Source: Phreatobacter oligotrophus
GTDB lineage: Bacteria; Pseudomonadota; Alphaproteobacteria; Rhizobiales; Phreatobacteraceae
DNA: 64,000 nt
Assembly (NCBI RefSeq): GCF_003046185.1
Contig: NZ_PZZL01000003.1
Coordinates: 124,001 to 188,000, forward strand
Direction: 5' to 3'
Made by a program: the position numbers and the translations under genes. The notes beneath the pieces were generated by a model that did no database searches, was not told the DNA's origin, and saw nothing but the letters and a program-made list of their open reading frames with translations. How positions within the stretch are numbered: the first letter of the stretch is position 1; every line of letters starts with the position of its first letter. Below, one piece after another: positions 52,671 to 61,128 of this stretch.

Positions 52671-52913
52671 ATGAACTTCCGCACCCTGGCTCTCGCCACC
52701 CTCGCCATCGCTCCCCTCGCCACCGGCGCCCTCGCCCAGGAGGCTGGCTCGCCCTTCGCTGGCTCGCCGGAGCGTGACATCGTCAACACCGCCTCGCCCC
52801 GCGAGTTCAGCGCCCCGCGCGTGACCTACCGCTCGGCGACGCGCGTCCAGGCCGACGCCACTGGCGCCCAGGACCATGCCAATGTCCCGGAGGCCGGTTC
52901 CTTCGGTCAGTGA
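52671..52913 (+). CDS. Small secreted protein of unknown function
   Basis: An 80-residue protein with a clean signal peptide (MNFRTLALATLAIAPLATG, cleavage near ALA-QE) and a ~57-residue polar mature part containing SPERDIVNTASPREFSAPRV and ending VPEAGSFGQ. No cysteine, no repeated motif and no family that I recognise. CAGGAG before ATG 52671 is a good ribosome binding site, and a strong terminator follows 23 bases after the stop, so this is very likely a real, independently transcribed gene. Its promoter lies in the A+T-rich divergent region. Confidence 0.7.
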   Translation: MNFRTLALATLAIAPLATGALAQEAGSPFAGSPERDIVNTASPREFSAPRVTYRSATRVQADATGAQDHANVPEAGSFGQ

Positions 52914-52936
52914 ACGGGGGACATCGTCCCACATGG

Positions 52937-52965
52937 AAAAGCCGGGGCTCGCGCCCCGGCTTTTT
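52937..52965. terminator. Bidirectional intrinsic terminator
   Basis: AAAA-GCCGGGGC-TCGC-GCCCCGGC-TTTTT: a perfect 8-bp stem with A-run and T-run on either side, so it works in both directions. It lies between the convergent small secreted protein gene and the GAF gene that ends the liv operon. Confidence 0.88.
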
Positions 52966-52989
52966 CGTGCGTGGTCATGGGTATGGCCG

Positions 52990-53469
52990 TTACAGGCCGG
53001 CGCGCGCGGCGAGGAAGGCCGGCACCAGCACCGGGGCGAGCCGCGCCACCGGCGCCACATGCTCCTCGCGATAATGATGCTCGACGTCGAGCAGGTTCAT
53101 CGTCCCGATCGTCGTGCCGTCATAGATCACCGGCACGTTGATGACCGAGCCAAGGCCCATGCTGCCGATCAGGTCGTGGTCGAAGAAGGCCCAGCGGATC
53201 GCCTCGCGGTCCCGGCCGAGATAGGGCCGCTGCTCTTCCAGCACATGCTTGCCCCAGGGCGTGGCGCCCATGGTCTTGCGGCCGGAGACCGGATATTCCG
53301 CCGGCCGGTTCGAATAGATGCGGGCGACGTCGGCCCCATCGACGAAGAGCAGCGTGAACAGCTTATGGCCGACGAGGGCCTGCGTCTCGCGCTCCAGCGC
53401 GGCGAACAGCGTCTGCGGCTGGCCGGGCGCGGCAAGGCTGGCGGCGAGAACGGCGAGCGGATCGGTCAT
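52990..53469 (-). CDS. GAF domain protein at the end of the liv operon
   Basis: A 159-residue protein made of a single GAF domain: LFAALERETQALVGHKLFTLLFVD at the start, RIYSNRPAEYPVSGRK in the middle and SVINVPVIYDGTTIGTMNLLDVEHHY as the typical strand pair. There are no cysteines, which argues against the methionine sulfoxide reductase (fRMsr) type, and no output domain. Its ATG overlaps the stop of the permease gene (ATGA), so it is made together with the transporter. It may sense the transported compound or a metabolite of it (inference). Confidence 0.82.
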   Translation of the reverse strand: MTDPLAVLAASLAAPGQPQTLFAALERETQALVGHKLFTLLFVDGADVARIYSNRPAEYPVSGRKTMGATPWGKHVLEEQRPYLGRDREAIRWAFFDHDLIGSMGLGSVINVPVIYDGTTIGTMNLLDVEHHYREEHVAPVARLAPVLVPAFLAARAGL

Positions 53470-54371
53470 GACGGCCTCGGGGCGGGAGGAATGCGCTCGG
53501 GCAGAAGGCCCTGCGGCCTCAGGTAGAGCACGAGGATGAGGGCGGCTCCGACCAGCATCTCGCGCAGGGCGGCCACCTGGACCGGCTGCAGGCCGGGAAC
53601 CACCTCGCCGACGAAACGGGTCGCCTCAAGGAAGGCGACGACCAGCAAAGCGCCGATCACCGCGCCGATGGGCCGGCCGACGCCGCCCGCGGTCACCGCG
53701 AGGAAGATGTAGATGGTGATCAGCGGCTGGAAATGGTCGGGCGAGACATAGGTCTGGTAGTGGCCGTAGAGCGCGCCGGCGAGCCCGGCAATGGCGGCCG
53801 AGAGCGCGAAGGCCTGAAGCTTGAAGCGCAGGACCTTCTTGCCCGCGAAGGCGGCGAGCTCCTGGTCCTCGCGGATCGCCTTGAGCGTGCGGCCGAAGGG
53901 CGAGAGGTCCAGCCGCCGCAGCGCCAGCCAGACCAGCGCCACGATCACCGCGACGAGGCCGCAATAGAACAGGTTGAAGCCGAGCGGACCGAGCTCCGCC
54001 TTGAACGGGGCGCGGATGCCGGACATGCCGTCCGAGCCATTGGTGAGCCAGCGCTCGTTGAGGGCGACGAGTCGCACGACCTCCGCGAAGCCGAGGGTGA
54101 CGATGGCGAGATAATCGTCGCGCAGCCGGAGCGTCGCGAAGGTGACGACGAGGCCGGCGACGACGCCAGCGCAGGCCGCCGCGATGAGACCCAGCGGCAC
54201 CGGCGCGCCGGCGCCCGTCGCGATCGCCGAGGCATAGGCCCCCACCGCGAAGAAGCCGGCAAGGCCGAGATTGACCATGCCCGCGCCACCCCAGATCAGG
54301 TTGAGGCTGAGCGCCAGCAGGCCGTAGATCCCGCCGATGGTGAGGGTGAAGAGCAGGTAGTTCAGCATCAC
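53466..54371 (-). CDS. Branched-chain amino acid type ABC permease (LivM)
   Basis: A 301-residue inner-membrane permease of the LivM family. GLNLIWGGAGMVNLGLAGFFAVGAY near the N-terminus, VTLGFAEVVRLVALNERWLTNGSDGM, and the ATPase-docking GRTLKAIREDQELAAFAGKKVLRFKL are diagnostic in pieces; about eight membrane segments are visible. It overlaps the LivH permease by 4 bases upstream and the GAF gene downstream. Actual substrate may be an amide, aromatic acid or amino acid, since the family is broad. Confidence 0.92.
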   Translation of the reverse strand: MMLNYLLFTLTIGGIYGLLALSLNLIWGGAGMVNLGLAGFFAVGAYASAIATGAGAPVPLGLIAAACAGVVAGLVVTFATLRLRDDYLAIVTLGFAEVVRLVALNERWLTNGSDGMSGIRAPFKAELGPLGFNLFYCGLVAVIVALVWLALRRLDLSPFGRTLKAIREDQELAAFAGKKVLRFKLQAFALSAAIAGLAGALYGHYQTYVSPDHFQPLITIYIFLAVTAGGVGRPIGAVIGALLVVAFLEATRFVGEVVPGLQPVQVAALREMLVGAALILVLYLRPQGLLPERIPPAPRPS

Positions 54372-55231
54372 ACGGCCCTCTCGCCGAGGAGGCCGCGCGG
54401 CCGGAAGGTCAGCATGAGCAGGATGGCGGCAAAGCCGATGGCCGAGCGATAGGTCGCCGGCACGGCGAGAACGGCCAGTTCCTCCGCAATGCCGACGCAG
54501 AAAGCGCCGACCACCGCCCCGGGAATGGAGCCGAGGCCGCCGAGCACCGCGGCGGCGAAGACCGTCAGCAGGATGCGCGTCCCCGCGAGCGGATCGATGG
54601 AGGTGTCGACGGCGAGCAGCACGCCGCCGGCCCCCGAGAGCCCGGCCCCGACGAACAGCGTCACCACCGCGACGAGCTGCGGGTCGATGCCCTTGAGGCG
54701 GGCGAGGTCGACATTGTCGGCCACGGCCCGCATCGCCTTGCCGAAGCGCGTATGGCGCAGGAACAGGAACACCGCCGCCATGACGATCGCGGCGAGGATG
54801 ACATTCTCGATCTGCTGCGGCCCGATCCTCAGGTCGAGGAACCGGAGGTCGGGCTTGAGCGGCAGGTCATAGCCGCGCAGGTCGTTGCCGAAGCCGAAGC
54901 GGATGAGGTTTTCCAGGATCAGGTTCAGCGCGATGGTGGCGATCGCCACCGTCAGCGCTCCCGCAGGCCGGAGCCGCCTCAGGCCGCCCTCCTCCCCGAT
55001 CACGCCCACTGCCCCCGCCACCACGAAGGCGATGGCCACCACGGGGAGCACGCCCAGGCCCAGCGTCGTGTTGGCGACCCACCCGGCGAAGCCGCCGATG
55101 GTGATGTAGGCCGCCACCGCGAAGCTCGGATAGCGCAGCACGGCGAAGATCGCCGTGAAGCCGATGGCCGGCACGGCAATCAGCGCGCCGGTCATCACGC
55201 CATTGAGGATGGCCTGGGCGAGAGGCGTCAT
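54368..55231 (-). CDS. Branched-chain amino acid type ABC permease (LivH)
   Basis: A 287-residue permease of the LivH family. The first helix region is ILNGVMTGALIAVPAIGFTAIFAVLRYPSFAV (in pieces), the docking loop is FGKAMRAVADNVDLARLKGIDPQLV, and LGGLGSIPGAVVGAF is the late conserved segment. About eight helices. It starts 2 bases after the stop of the substrate-binding protein gene and overlaps livM by 4 bases. Partner of LivM in the same heterodimeric channel. Confidence 0.92.
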   Translation of the reverse strand: MTPLAQAILNGVMTGALIAVPAIGFTAIFAVLRYPSFAVAAYITIGGFAGWVANTTLGLGVLPVVAIAFVVAGAVGVIGEEGGLRRLRPAGALTVAIATIALNLILENLIRFGFGNDLRGYDLPLKPDLRFLDLRIGPQQIENVILAAIVMAAVFLFLRHTRFGKAMRAVADNVDLARLKGIDPQLVAVVTLFVGAGLSGAGGVLLAVDTSIDPLAGTRILLTVFAAAVLGGLGSIPGAVVGAFCVGIAEELAVLAVPATYRSAIGFAAILLMLTFRPRGLLGERAV

Positions 55232-55233
55232 GG

Positions 55234-56436
55234 TCAGGCGATCTTGACCAGGGCGATCTTGCCGTCGCGCACCTGTTCGTAGCGGAAGCGGCTATCGGTG
55301 ATGTCGCCGCTGTCGAGGAAGTCGCAGGGACCGGAGGCGCCCTCGTAGTCGACCGCCTGACCCGCGGCGATGGCCTTCAGGCCGTCGATGGCATTGTCGA
55401 CCTTGGCGCCGCCGGGCGCCTGGCTGACCTTGCGCAACGTGTCGCGGATGGCGGTGCCCGAGGAATCCTTCGCCGCGGCGATGGCCATGAGGATCAGGTT
55501 CACCTGGTCATAGACCTGCGTCGTGTAGGGATCGGGATTGGCGACGCCGATGAGCTTCACCAGCCGCGCATAGGCGCCCGAGGCCTCGTCGGAGGACGGC
55601 GAGATGGTGAAGATGTTCTGCACGACCTCGGCCGGCAGGCTCTCGACCAGCTTCTGGTTCACCGAATAGCCGAAGGCGATCTTCCGGCCCTGGAACCCGG
55701 CGCGGAACAGGTCGCGCAGCAGCACGGTCGTGTCCGGCGCATAGCCGCCGAGGATCAGCGCATCGGGGCGGAAGCGCAGGATCTCGTCCACCTCGGAGCG
55801 GTAGGACGGCTTCTTGTCGTCATAGATGAGCGCGCCGGTCTCGCCGCCCTTGGCCTTCACGGCGAGGGTGATGTTGTCGAACTGGCTCTTCTGGAAAGGG
55901 GTCTGCGGCGAGACGAAGAAGACGCGCTTCGCCCCCTGCTCCAGCGCGAACTCGCCGAACTTGCGGCCCTGCAGCGTCGTGTTGGGCTGGGTGCGGGCGA
56001 TATAGCCCTGGTGCGGCAGCAGGGTGATGGAATCGGCGCCGGAAACGGTGGCGAGGAAGGTCTTCGATTCCCAGCAGAGCGGCGCGACCGCCGTCGTCAC
56101 CGACGAGGCCCAGGTGCCAACGATGGCCGAGACCTTGTCGACATCGATCAGCTTGCGGGCGGCGCGCACGCCAGCCTCGGGGTTGGTCTGGTCGTCCTCG
56201 ACGCTGAGCTCGACGCGACGGCCGAGCACGCCGCCGGCCGCGTTCACCTCGTCGACCACGGCGCGCATGGCGCGCGCCATGATGGGCCCATAGGAGCCGC
56301 CGGCGCCGGTGAGCGGCACCAGGGGCCCGAGGCGGATCGGTGCGGCCTGCGCGAGGACCAGGGCGGGAGCGGCCGGCAGGAGGCTGGCGGCAGCCGCGCC
56401 CTGCAGGAGAAGGCGTCGTGTGATGCTCTGTGTCAT
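55234..56436 (-). CDS. ABC transporter substrate-binding protein, LivK family
   Basis: A 400-residue periplasmic binding protein of type I fold. The signal peptide starts TQSITRRLLLQGAAAASLLP, with twin arginines that suggest export by Tat, and cleavage near VLAQA. IRLGPLVPLTGAGGSYGPIM and AGGVLGRRVELSVEDDQTNPEAGVRAARKLI (in pieces) are the family blocks, and AIVGTWASSVTTAVAPL forms part of the ligand site. Related proteins bind amino acids, amides, urea or aromatic acids; the ligand is not evident. AGAGGAG upstream supports ATG 56436. Confidence 0.92.
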   Translation of the reverse strand: MTQSITRRLLLQGAAAASLLPAAPALVLAQAAPIRLGPLVPLTGAGGSYGPIMARAMRAVVDEVNAAGGVLGRRVELSVEDDQTNPEAGVRAARKLIDVDKVSAIVGTWASSVTTAVAPLCWESKTFLATVSGADSITLLPHQGYIARTQPNTTLQGRKFGEFALEQGAKRVFFVSPQTPFQKSQFDNITLAVKAKGGETGALIYDDKKPSYRSEVDEILRFRPDALILGGYAPDTTVLLRDLFRAGFQGRKIAFGYSVNQKLVESLPAEVVQNIFTISPSSDEASGAYARLVKLIGVANPDPYTTQVYDQVNLILMAIAAAKDSSGTAIRDTLRKVSQAPGGAKVDNAIDGLKAIAAGQAVDYEGASGPCDFLDSGDITDSRFRYEQVRDGKIALVKIA

Positions 56437-56464
56437 GCCGGGGCTCCTCTGGATCATGGTTCGC

Positions 56465-57172
56465 TCAGCCGCCCAGGAACAGGCGGCGAATCTCCGGGTC
56501 TGCTGCAAGGCCCGGGCCGGTTCCCTCGGCGCTGTTGCGCCCCGAAACCAGCACGTAGCCACGATGGGAGACGGCCAGCGCTTCCACCGCATGCTGCTCC
56601 ACCATCAGGATGGGGAGCCCGTCGCGGTTGAGCGCGACGATGGCGTCGAAGAGGTCGTCGGCCGCCTTGGGCGACAGGCCGGCGGTCGGCTCGTCCAAGA
56701 GCATCAGGGACGGATTGCTCATCAGGCCCATGGCCATGGCGAGGATCTGCCGCTGGCCGCCGGAGAGGGTCCGGGCCAGCGCCCGGCGCTTGGCCGCAAG
56801 CATCGGATAGGTGGCATAGAGCCCCTCGGCGCGGGCGGAGGCCCCCGCCGGATCGAGGAAACCGGCGATCTCCAGGTTCTCGGCGACCGTGAGGCTGCCG
56901 AAGACATTGCGCTCCTGCGGCACGAAGGCGATGCCGGCCTTGGCCCGGCCGCCGGCATCGGCGGATGTCACGTCCTTGCCAGAAAGGATGATCTGTCCCT
57001 CCTTGGCGGCGACCAGTCCGGCAATAGTCTTCAGCAGGGTCGACTTGCCCGCCCCGTTCGGCCCGATGATCGTGACGATCTCGCCCGGCTCGACGCGCAC
57101 CGAGGCGCCCTTGAGAATCTGCTCGGCGGCGCCATAGCCGGCGACGACGCCCTCGGCGGCGAGCACGCTCAA
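56465..57172 (-). CDS. Branched-chain amino acid type ABC ATPase (LivF)
   Basis: A 235-residue ATPase of the LivF family. Walker A is IGPNGAGKSTLLKTIAG near residue 35, the family VPQERNVFGSLTVAENL follows, the signature is LSGGQRQILAMAMGL, Walker B LMLLDEPTAGLSP, and the switch His lies in MVEQHAVEAL. Its start overlaps the livG stop by 4 bases and the binding-protein gene follows after 28 bases. Confidence 0.93.
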   Translation of the reverse strand: MSVLAAEGVVAGYGAAEQILKGASVRVEPGEIVTIIGPNGAGKSTLLKTIAGLVAAKEGQIILSGKDVTSADAGGRAKAGIAFVPQERNVFGSLTVAENLEIAGFLDPAGASARAEGLYATYPMLAAKRRALARTLSGGQRQILAMAMGLMSNPSLMLLDEPTAGLSPKAADDLFDAIVALNRDGLPILMVEQHAVEALAVSHRGYVLVSGRNSAEGTGPGLAADPEIRRLFLGG

Positions 57173-57933
57173 TGCCGCCTCCCCAGATAGGCTTCGAGCA
57201 CCCGCTCATCGCTGGCGACCTCGTCGAAGCTGCCGCGGGTGAGCGTCCGCCCCTCCGCCATGACGATGACCGGATCGCAGAGGCGGCGGATGAGGCCCAT
57301 GTCGTGCTCGATCAGGCAGATGGTGACGCCCTCGCGGTTCAGCGCCACGAGATGGCCGGCGATCTCTTCCGTCAGGCTCGGATTGACCCCCGCCATGGGC
57401 TCGTCGAGCAGGATGAGCCGCGGCTCGGCCATGAGGGCCCGGCCGATCTCCACGAGCTTCTTCTGTCCGCCCGAGAGGGCGACGACCGGATTGTCCACCA
57501 CCCCATCGAGCTTCAGGCGGCGGATGACCGCCCAGGCCTGTTCGGCCAGCGCCTCCTCGCGCAGGCGGGCTTTGTGAGAGCCGATCAGGGCGGATACTAG
57601 GGATTCTCCCGCCTGCTCGCGGCCATAGAGCATCAGGTGCTGGAACACGCTGAGCTTGGGGAAGCCGCGCGCCAGCTGGAAGGTGCGCACCAGCCGCCGG
57701 CGCACCAGCGCTTCCGGCGGCAAGGCCGTGACATCCTCGCCGGCGAAGGTGACCGCGCCGCCATCGGGCCGGTAGAGGCCGGAGACCACGTTGAAGAGCG
57801 TCGACTTGCCCGCGCCATTCGGGCCGATCAGGCCGGTGAAGCTGCCCTCGGGGATGGCGATGTCGACGCCGTTGAGGACGCTGACGCCGTAGAAGCCGCG
57901 GGTGAGGCCGGAGATGGTGAGGAGATCGGTCAC
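57169..57933 (-). CDS. Branched-chain amino acid type ABC ATPase (LivG)
   Basis: A 254-residue ATPase of the LivG family. Walker A is IGPNGAGKSTLFNVVSG, followed by RTFQLARGFPKLSVFQHLML, the signature LSGGQKKLVEIGRALM, Walker B LILLDEPMAGVNPSL and switch His in LIEHDMGLI. Translation starts at GTG 57933, overlapping the tetR stop as GTGA. The paired LivG and LivF ATPases drive the LivHM channel. Confidence 0.93.
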   Translation of the reverse strand: MTDLLTISGLTRGFYGVSVLNGVDIAIPEGSFTGLIGPNGAGKSTLFNVVSGLYRPDGGAVTFAGEDVTALPPEALVRRRLVRTFQLARGFPKLSVFQHLMLYGREQAGESLVSALIGSHKARLREEALAEQAWAVIRRLKLDGVVDNPVVALSGGQKKLVEIGRALMAEPRLILLDEPMAGVNPSLTEEIAGHLVALNREGVTICLIEHDMGLIRRLCDPVIVMAEGRTLTRGSFDEVASDERVLEAYLGRRH

Positions 57934-58595
57934 GCCTTGCCTCCCCGCGAGGGAGCCTGCCGCACCGGCAGCGACGGGAAATGGCCGCGCACCTGATCCT
58001 TCCAGAAGGCCAGAAGACCGGCGAAATAGACGGGGTCGTCGCGCAGCACGGTCTGGGCGATCATGCCGCGGATCAGGCACATGGTGGCGTTGAGCACGGT
58101 GCGCGTTGTCTCCGGGTCCGTGCCGCAGCGGCTCGCCAGCGCCATCCAGATAGCATCCAGCGCCGCGTGGAAATCGCGCACCATCGGCACCAGGCGCGCC
58201 CGGAACTCGGGATTGTGTCGCGCCTCCGGCAGGTATTCGAGGGTGATGTAGAACAGCCGGTCGTTCATCACGTCCCAGATGCGGTCGACGATCTCGTCGC
58301 TCGACCCGCCGCGCTCCGCAACCTCCAGCGCAAAGGCATGGAGCGTCTCCGTCACCTGCTGGAGATTGCGGGTGACCGCGGTGATGATGAGCTCGTCGCG
58401 GCTGGCGAAATGATGGGTCAGCGCCCCGCGCGAGACGCCGGCATGGGCGGCGATGTCGGTGGTCGACAGGCGAGTGAGGCCGCGGTCGTGAATGAGGTCG
58501 ATCGCGGCGTCCAGGATCTTGCTGGACGTCTCGCGACTGCGCTCCTCCTGCGATCGCCGGTCCCGCGCCGCCACGCCATCCCCCTTGGGTCCCAT
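57930..58595 (-). CDS. TetR family regulator leading the liv operon
   Basis: A 221-residue TetR-type repressor. The N-terminal HTH is SKILDAAIDLIHDRGLTRLSTTDIAAHAGVSRGALTHHFASRDEL in pieces (residues about 25-70); the remaining helices form a ligand pocket rich in Tyr, Phe and Met. Being first in the operon and overlapping livG, it most likely controls its own operon in answer to the transported compound or its CoA ester. A site with AAACA and TGTTT half-sites sits 27 bases upstream of the ATG. An in-frame GTG seven codons in is an alternative start. Confidence 0.9.
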   Translation of the reverse strand: MGPKGDGVAARDRRSQEERSRETSSKILDAAIDLIHDRGLTRLSTTDIAAHAGVSRGALTHHFASRDELIITAVTRNLQQVTETLHAFALEVAERGGSSDEIVDRIWDVMNDRLFYITLEYLPEARHNPEFRARLVPMVRDFHAALDAIWMALASRCGTDPETTRTVLNATMCLIRGMIAQTVLRDDPVYFAGLLAFWKDQVRGHFPSLPVRQAPSRGGKA

Positions 58596-58621
58596 CGGAT
58601 GGCCCGAGTTGATCGGGCGAA

Positions 58622-58645
58622 AAACAAACAGTCAAGTATGTTTCT
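58622..58645. promoter_or_regulatory. Candidate TetR operator and promoter of the liv operon
   Basis: AAACA (58626-58630) and TGTTT (58639-58643) are inverted half-sites separated by 8 bases, embedded in A+T-rich DNA. On the minus strand the spacer contains TTGACT, a fair -35, with TCAACT 17 bases further as a weak -10. Promoter and operator would thus coincide, as expected for self-repression. A GCCCGA/TCGGGC hairpin follows at 58602-58618. Confidence 0.45.
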
Positions 58646-58783
58646 ATTCGGATGAGGGATGAGACAGGCGAGGGTCGGAAGGGTTCTGCAACGCCGGACG
58701 GCGAAGCAGCGCCTCGACCCCCTCGCAGTCGCTTCCGCCATCCGCTATGGTCCGCCGCGAACACGTGCCCGAGGGCTTCTGTC

Positions 58784-59071
58784 TTGACCGCATCGCTTTC
58801 CCGTCGCACCGCTCTCCTCGCCGTCGTCGCGGGCGCCGTGGCGCTCGGCGGCTGCGGCCGCCGCGGAGGCCTCGAATTGCCGGGCGAGACGCCCGCCGCC
58901 ATCGGCGGACCGACGCCGCCGAACCTGCCGCCGCGCGCGGAAGCCGCGGCCGATCCCGCCAACCCAGCCCAGCGCGAGGCCGGCCCGCGCCGCGACTATG
59001 ACCGCAATCGCCCCGTCGGCCGCGGTCAGCTCCTGCCGTCCGGACAGTTCATCCTCGATCCGCTGCTCTGA
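58784..59071 (+). CDS. Small lipoprotein upstream of lysA (LptM-like)
   Basis: A 95-residue lipoprotein with the lipobox ALGGC in TALLAVVAGAVALGGCGRRG. The Cys-Gly-Arg-Arg-Gly start of the mature part followed by LELPGETP is typical of the LptM/YifL group, which in E. coli assists assembly of the LPS transporter LptDE and likewise lies by the dap/lys genes. TTG 58784, with GAGGG 8 bases ahead, is the likely start. It is followed after 36 bases by lysA and probably co-transcribed. Confidence 0.78.
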   Translation: MTASLSRRTALLAVVAGAVALGGCGRRGGLELPGETPAAIGGPTPPNLPPRAEAAADPANPAQREAGPRRDYDRNRPVGRGQLLPSGQFILDPLL

Positions 59072-59107
59072 GCGGCCCTCCCGCCGCCAACGCCGAACGC
59101 TCGCCCC

Positions 59108-60373
59108 ATGCATCATTTCGCCTATCGCGACGGCCGCCTCCATGCCGAGGACGTGCCGCTTGAGACCATCGCGGCCGAGGTCGGCACGCCGTTCTACTGC
59201 TATTCCACGGCGACGCTGGAACGGCACTACCGCGTCTTCACCGAAGCCTTCGCCGGCCTCGACACGCTGGTCTGCTACGCGATGAAGGCCAATTCCAACC
59301 AAGCCGTCATCCGCACGCTCGGCCGCCTCGGCGCAGGCATGGACGTGGTGTCGGGCGGCGAGCTGAAGCGGGCGCTGGCCGCCGGCATTCCGGGCGAGCG
59401 CATCATGTTCTCCGGCGTCGGCAAGACCGAGGCCGAGCACGCCGCCGCGCTCGAGGCCGGCGTCTTCTGCATCAATGTCGAGAGCGAGCCGGAAGTGGCC
59501 CAGCTGTCGCGTGTTGCCACCTCCCTCGGCAAGACCGCCCACATCTCCTTCCGCGTCAATCCGGATGTCGACGCCAGGACCCACGCCAAGATCTCGACGG
59601 GCAAGAAGGGCGACAAGTTCGGCATCCCCATTTCCACGGCGCGCGAGGCCTATGCCCGCGCCGCCAAGCTGCCGGGCATCCACATTGCCGGCATCGACAT
59701 GCATATCGGCTCGCAGATCACCGACCTGCAGCCCTTCGACGATGCCTATGCCCTGCTGGCCGAATTCGTCGGCACGCTGCGCGCCGACGGCCACGCCATC
59801 GACCATGTCGATGTCGGCGGTGGCCTCGGCATCCCCTATCGCGACGACAACGAGCCGCCGCCCGAGCCGATGCGCTATGCCGAGGTGGTGAAGCGCCACA
59901 CGGCCTCACTCGGCTGCCGCGTCATCATGGAGCCGGGGCGGATGATGGTCGGCAATGCCGGCATCCTCGTCACCCGCGTCATCTATGTGAAGGAGACGGA
60001 GGGCCACACCTTCGTCATCGTCGACGGGGCCATGAACGACCTCATCCGCCCGACGCTCTACGACGCCCATCACGAGATCCGCCCGGTCAAGGAGCCCGTC
60101 CCCGGCGCACCGAAGCCGAAGGTCGACGTCGTCGGCCCCATCTGCGAGAGCGGCGACTACCTGGCGCTGGGCCGCAAGCTGCCGAAGGTCGGCCCCGGCG
60201 ACCTGCTCGCGGTGATGACGGCCGGCGCCTATGGCGCGGTCCAGGCCGGCACCTACAACACCCGCCCGCTCTCGCCGGAGGTGCTGGTCAAGGACGCCGA
60301 CTATGCGGTCGTCCGCCCGCGCCTCGACGTCGAGGCCATCATCGCCATGGACAGGCTGCCCGGCTGGCTCTGA
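59108..60373 (+). CDS. lysA: Diaminopimelate decarboxylase
   Basis: A 421-residue fold-III PLP enzyme that decarboxylates meso-diaminopimelate to lysine, the last step of lysine synthesis. The PLP lysine is in CYAMKANSNQAV (near residue 60), the glycine-rich phosphate-binding part in HVDVGGGLGIPYRDD, EPGRMMVGNAG follows, and the dimer active-site Cys is in PICESGDYLA. Full length. It lies after the small lipoprotein gene, the usual place in alphaproteobacteria. The asd gene of the same pathway is 1.1 kb downstream on the opposite strand. Confidence 0.96.
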   Translation: MHHFAYRDGRLHAEDVPLETIAAEVGTPFYCYSTATLERHYRVFTEAFAGLDTLVCYAMKANSNQAVIRTLGRLGAGMDVVSGGELKRALAAGIPGERIMFSGVGKTEAEHAAALEAGVFCINVESEPEVAQLSRVATSLGKTAHISFRVNPDVDARTHAKISTGKKGDKFGIPISTAREAYARAAKLPGIHIAGIDMHIGSQITDLQPFDDAYALLAEFVGTLRADGHAIDHVDVGGGLGIPYRDDNEPPPEPMRYAEVVKRHTASLGCRVIMEPGRMMVGNAGILVTRVIYVKETEGHTFVIVDGAMNDLIRPTLYDAHHEIRPVKEPVPGAPKPKVDVVGPICESGDYLALGRKLPKVGPGDLLAVMTAGAYGAVQAGTYNTRPLSPEVLVKDADYAVVRPRLDVEAIIAMDRLPGWL

Positions 60374-60452
60374 AACCCAGCCCTGCCGAAAGCCTGATTG
60401 ACCGGCCGGGAACAAGGGTCTTCAAGCACGGTTTAAACCGTCACGGAGCCCC

Positions 60453-61127
60453 ATGATGCTGCCCAAGCGCCTGGTCGACGGCTATGCCTCCTTTCTGGAA
60501 GGCCGCTTTCCGCAGGAATCCGAGCGCTACAGGCAGCTCGGCGAGGACGGCCAGAGCCCGAAGACCATGGTCGTCTCCTGCTGCGACAGCCGCGTCTCGC
60601 CGGAGGTGATCTTCGACGTCGGGCCGGGCGAACTCTTCATCGTCCGCAACGTCGCCAACCTCGTGCCGCCCTACGCGCCCGACGGCAGCCAGCACGGCAC
60701 CTCGGCGGCGCTCGAATTCGCGGTCCAGGCGCTGCGCGTCTCCGACATCGTCGTTCTCGGCCATGCCCGCTGCGGCGGCATCCGCGCCTCGGTCGCCGAG
60801 GACGCGGAGCCCCTCTCCCCCGGCGACTTCATCGGCAAATGGATGTCGATGATCTCGCCGGCCATCGACCGCCTTGGGCCGCGCGGCAACCGGCCCATGG
60901 CCGACTATCTGAGCGCGCTGGAGCGCGCCTCCGTCGTCCATTCGCTGGCGAACCTCAGGACCTTTCCCTGCGTGAACATCCTCGAGCAGCGCGGACGCCT
61001 GCGCCTGCACGGCGCCTTCTTCGGCGTCGCCACGGGCGTGCTCAGCGTGTTGGACGAAGCGTCAGGCGTCTTCGAGCCGGTCCTCGACGCGCCGGGCAAG
61101 GTCTTCGCCTGCTCGGCGGCGAGCTGA
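60453..61127 (+). CDS. Beta-carbonic anhydrase
   Basis: A 224-residue beta-class carbonic anhydrase, interconverting CO2 and bicarbonate in the cytoplasm. Zinc ligands are the Cys of SCCDSRVSPE with its Asp-Arg dyad and the His and Cys of LGHARCGGI. FIVRNVANLVPPY and NILEQRGRLRLHGAFFGVATG are family blocks. Two ATGs in tandem (60453 and 60456) are both possible; GGAG is 4 or 7 bases upstream respectively, and the second spacing is better. Its stop is one base from the end of the convergent YciI gene. Confidence 0.95.
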   Translation: MMLPKRLVDGYASFLEGRFPQESERYRQLGEDGQSPKTMVVSCCDSRVSPEVIFDVGPGELFIVRNVANLVPPYAPDGSQHGTSAALEFAVQALRVSDIVVLGHARCGGIRASVAEDAEPLSPGDFIGKWMSMISPAIDRLGPRGNRPMADYLSALERASVVHSLANLRTFPCVNILEQRGRLRLHGAFFGVATGVLSVLDEASGVFEPVLDAPGKVFACSAAS

Positions 61128-61128
61128 C

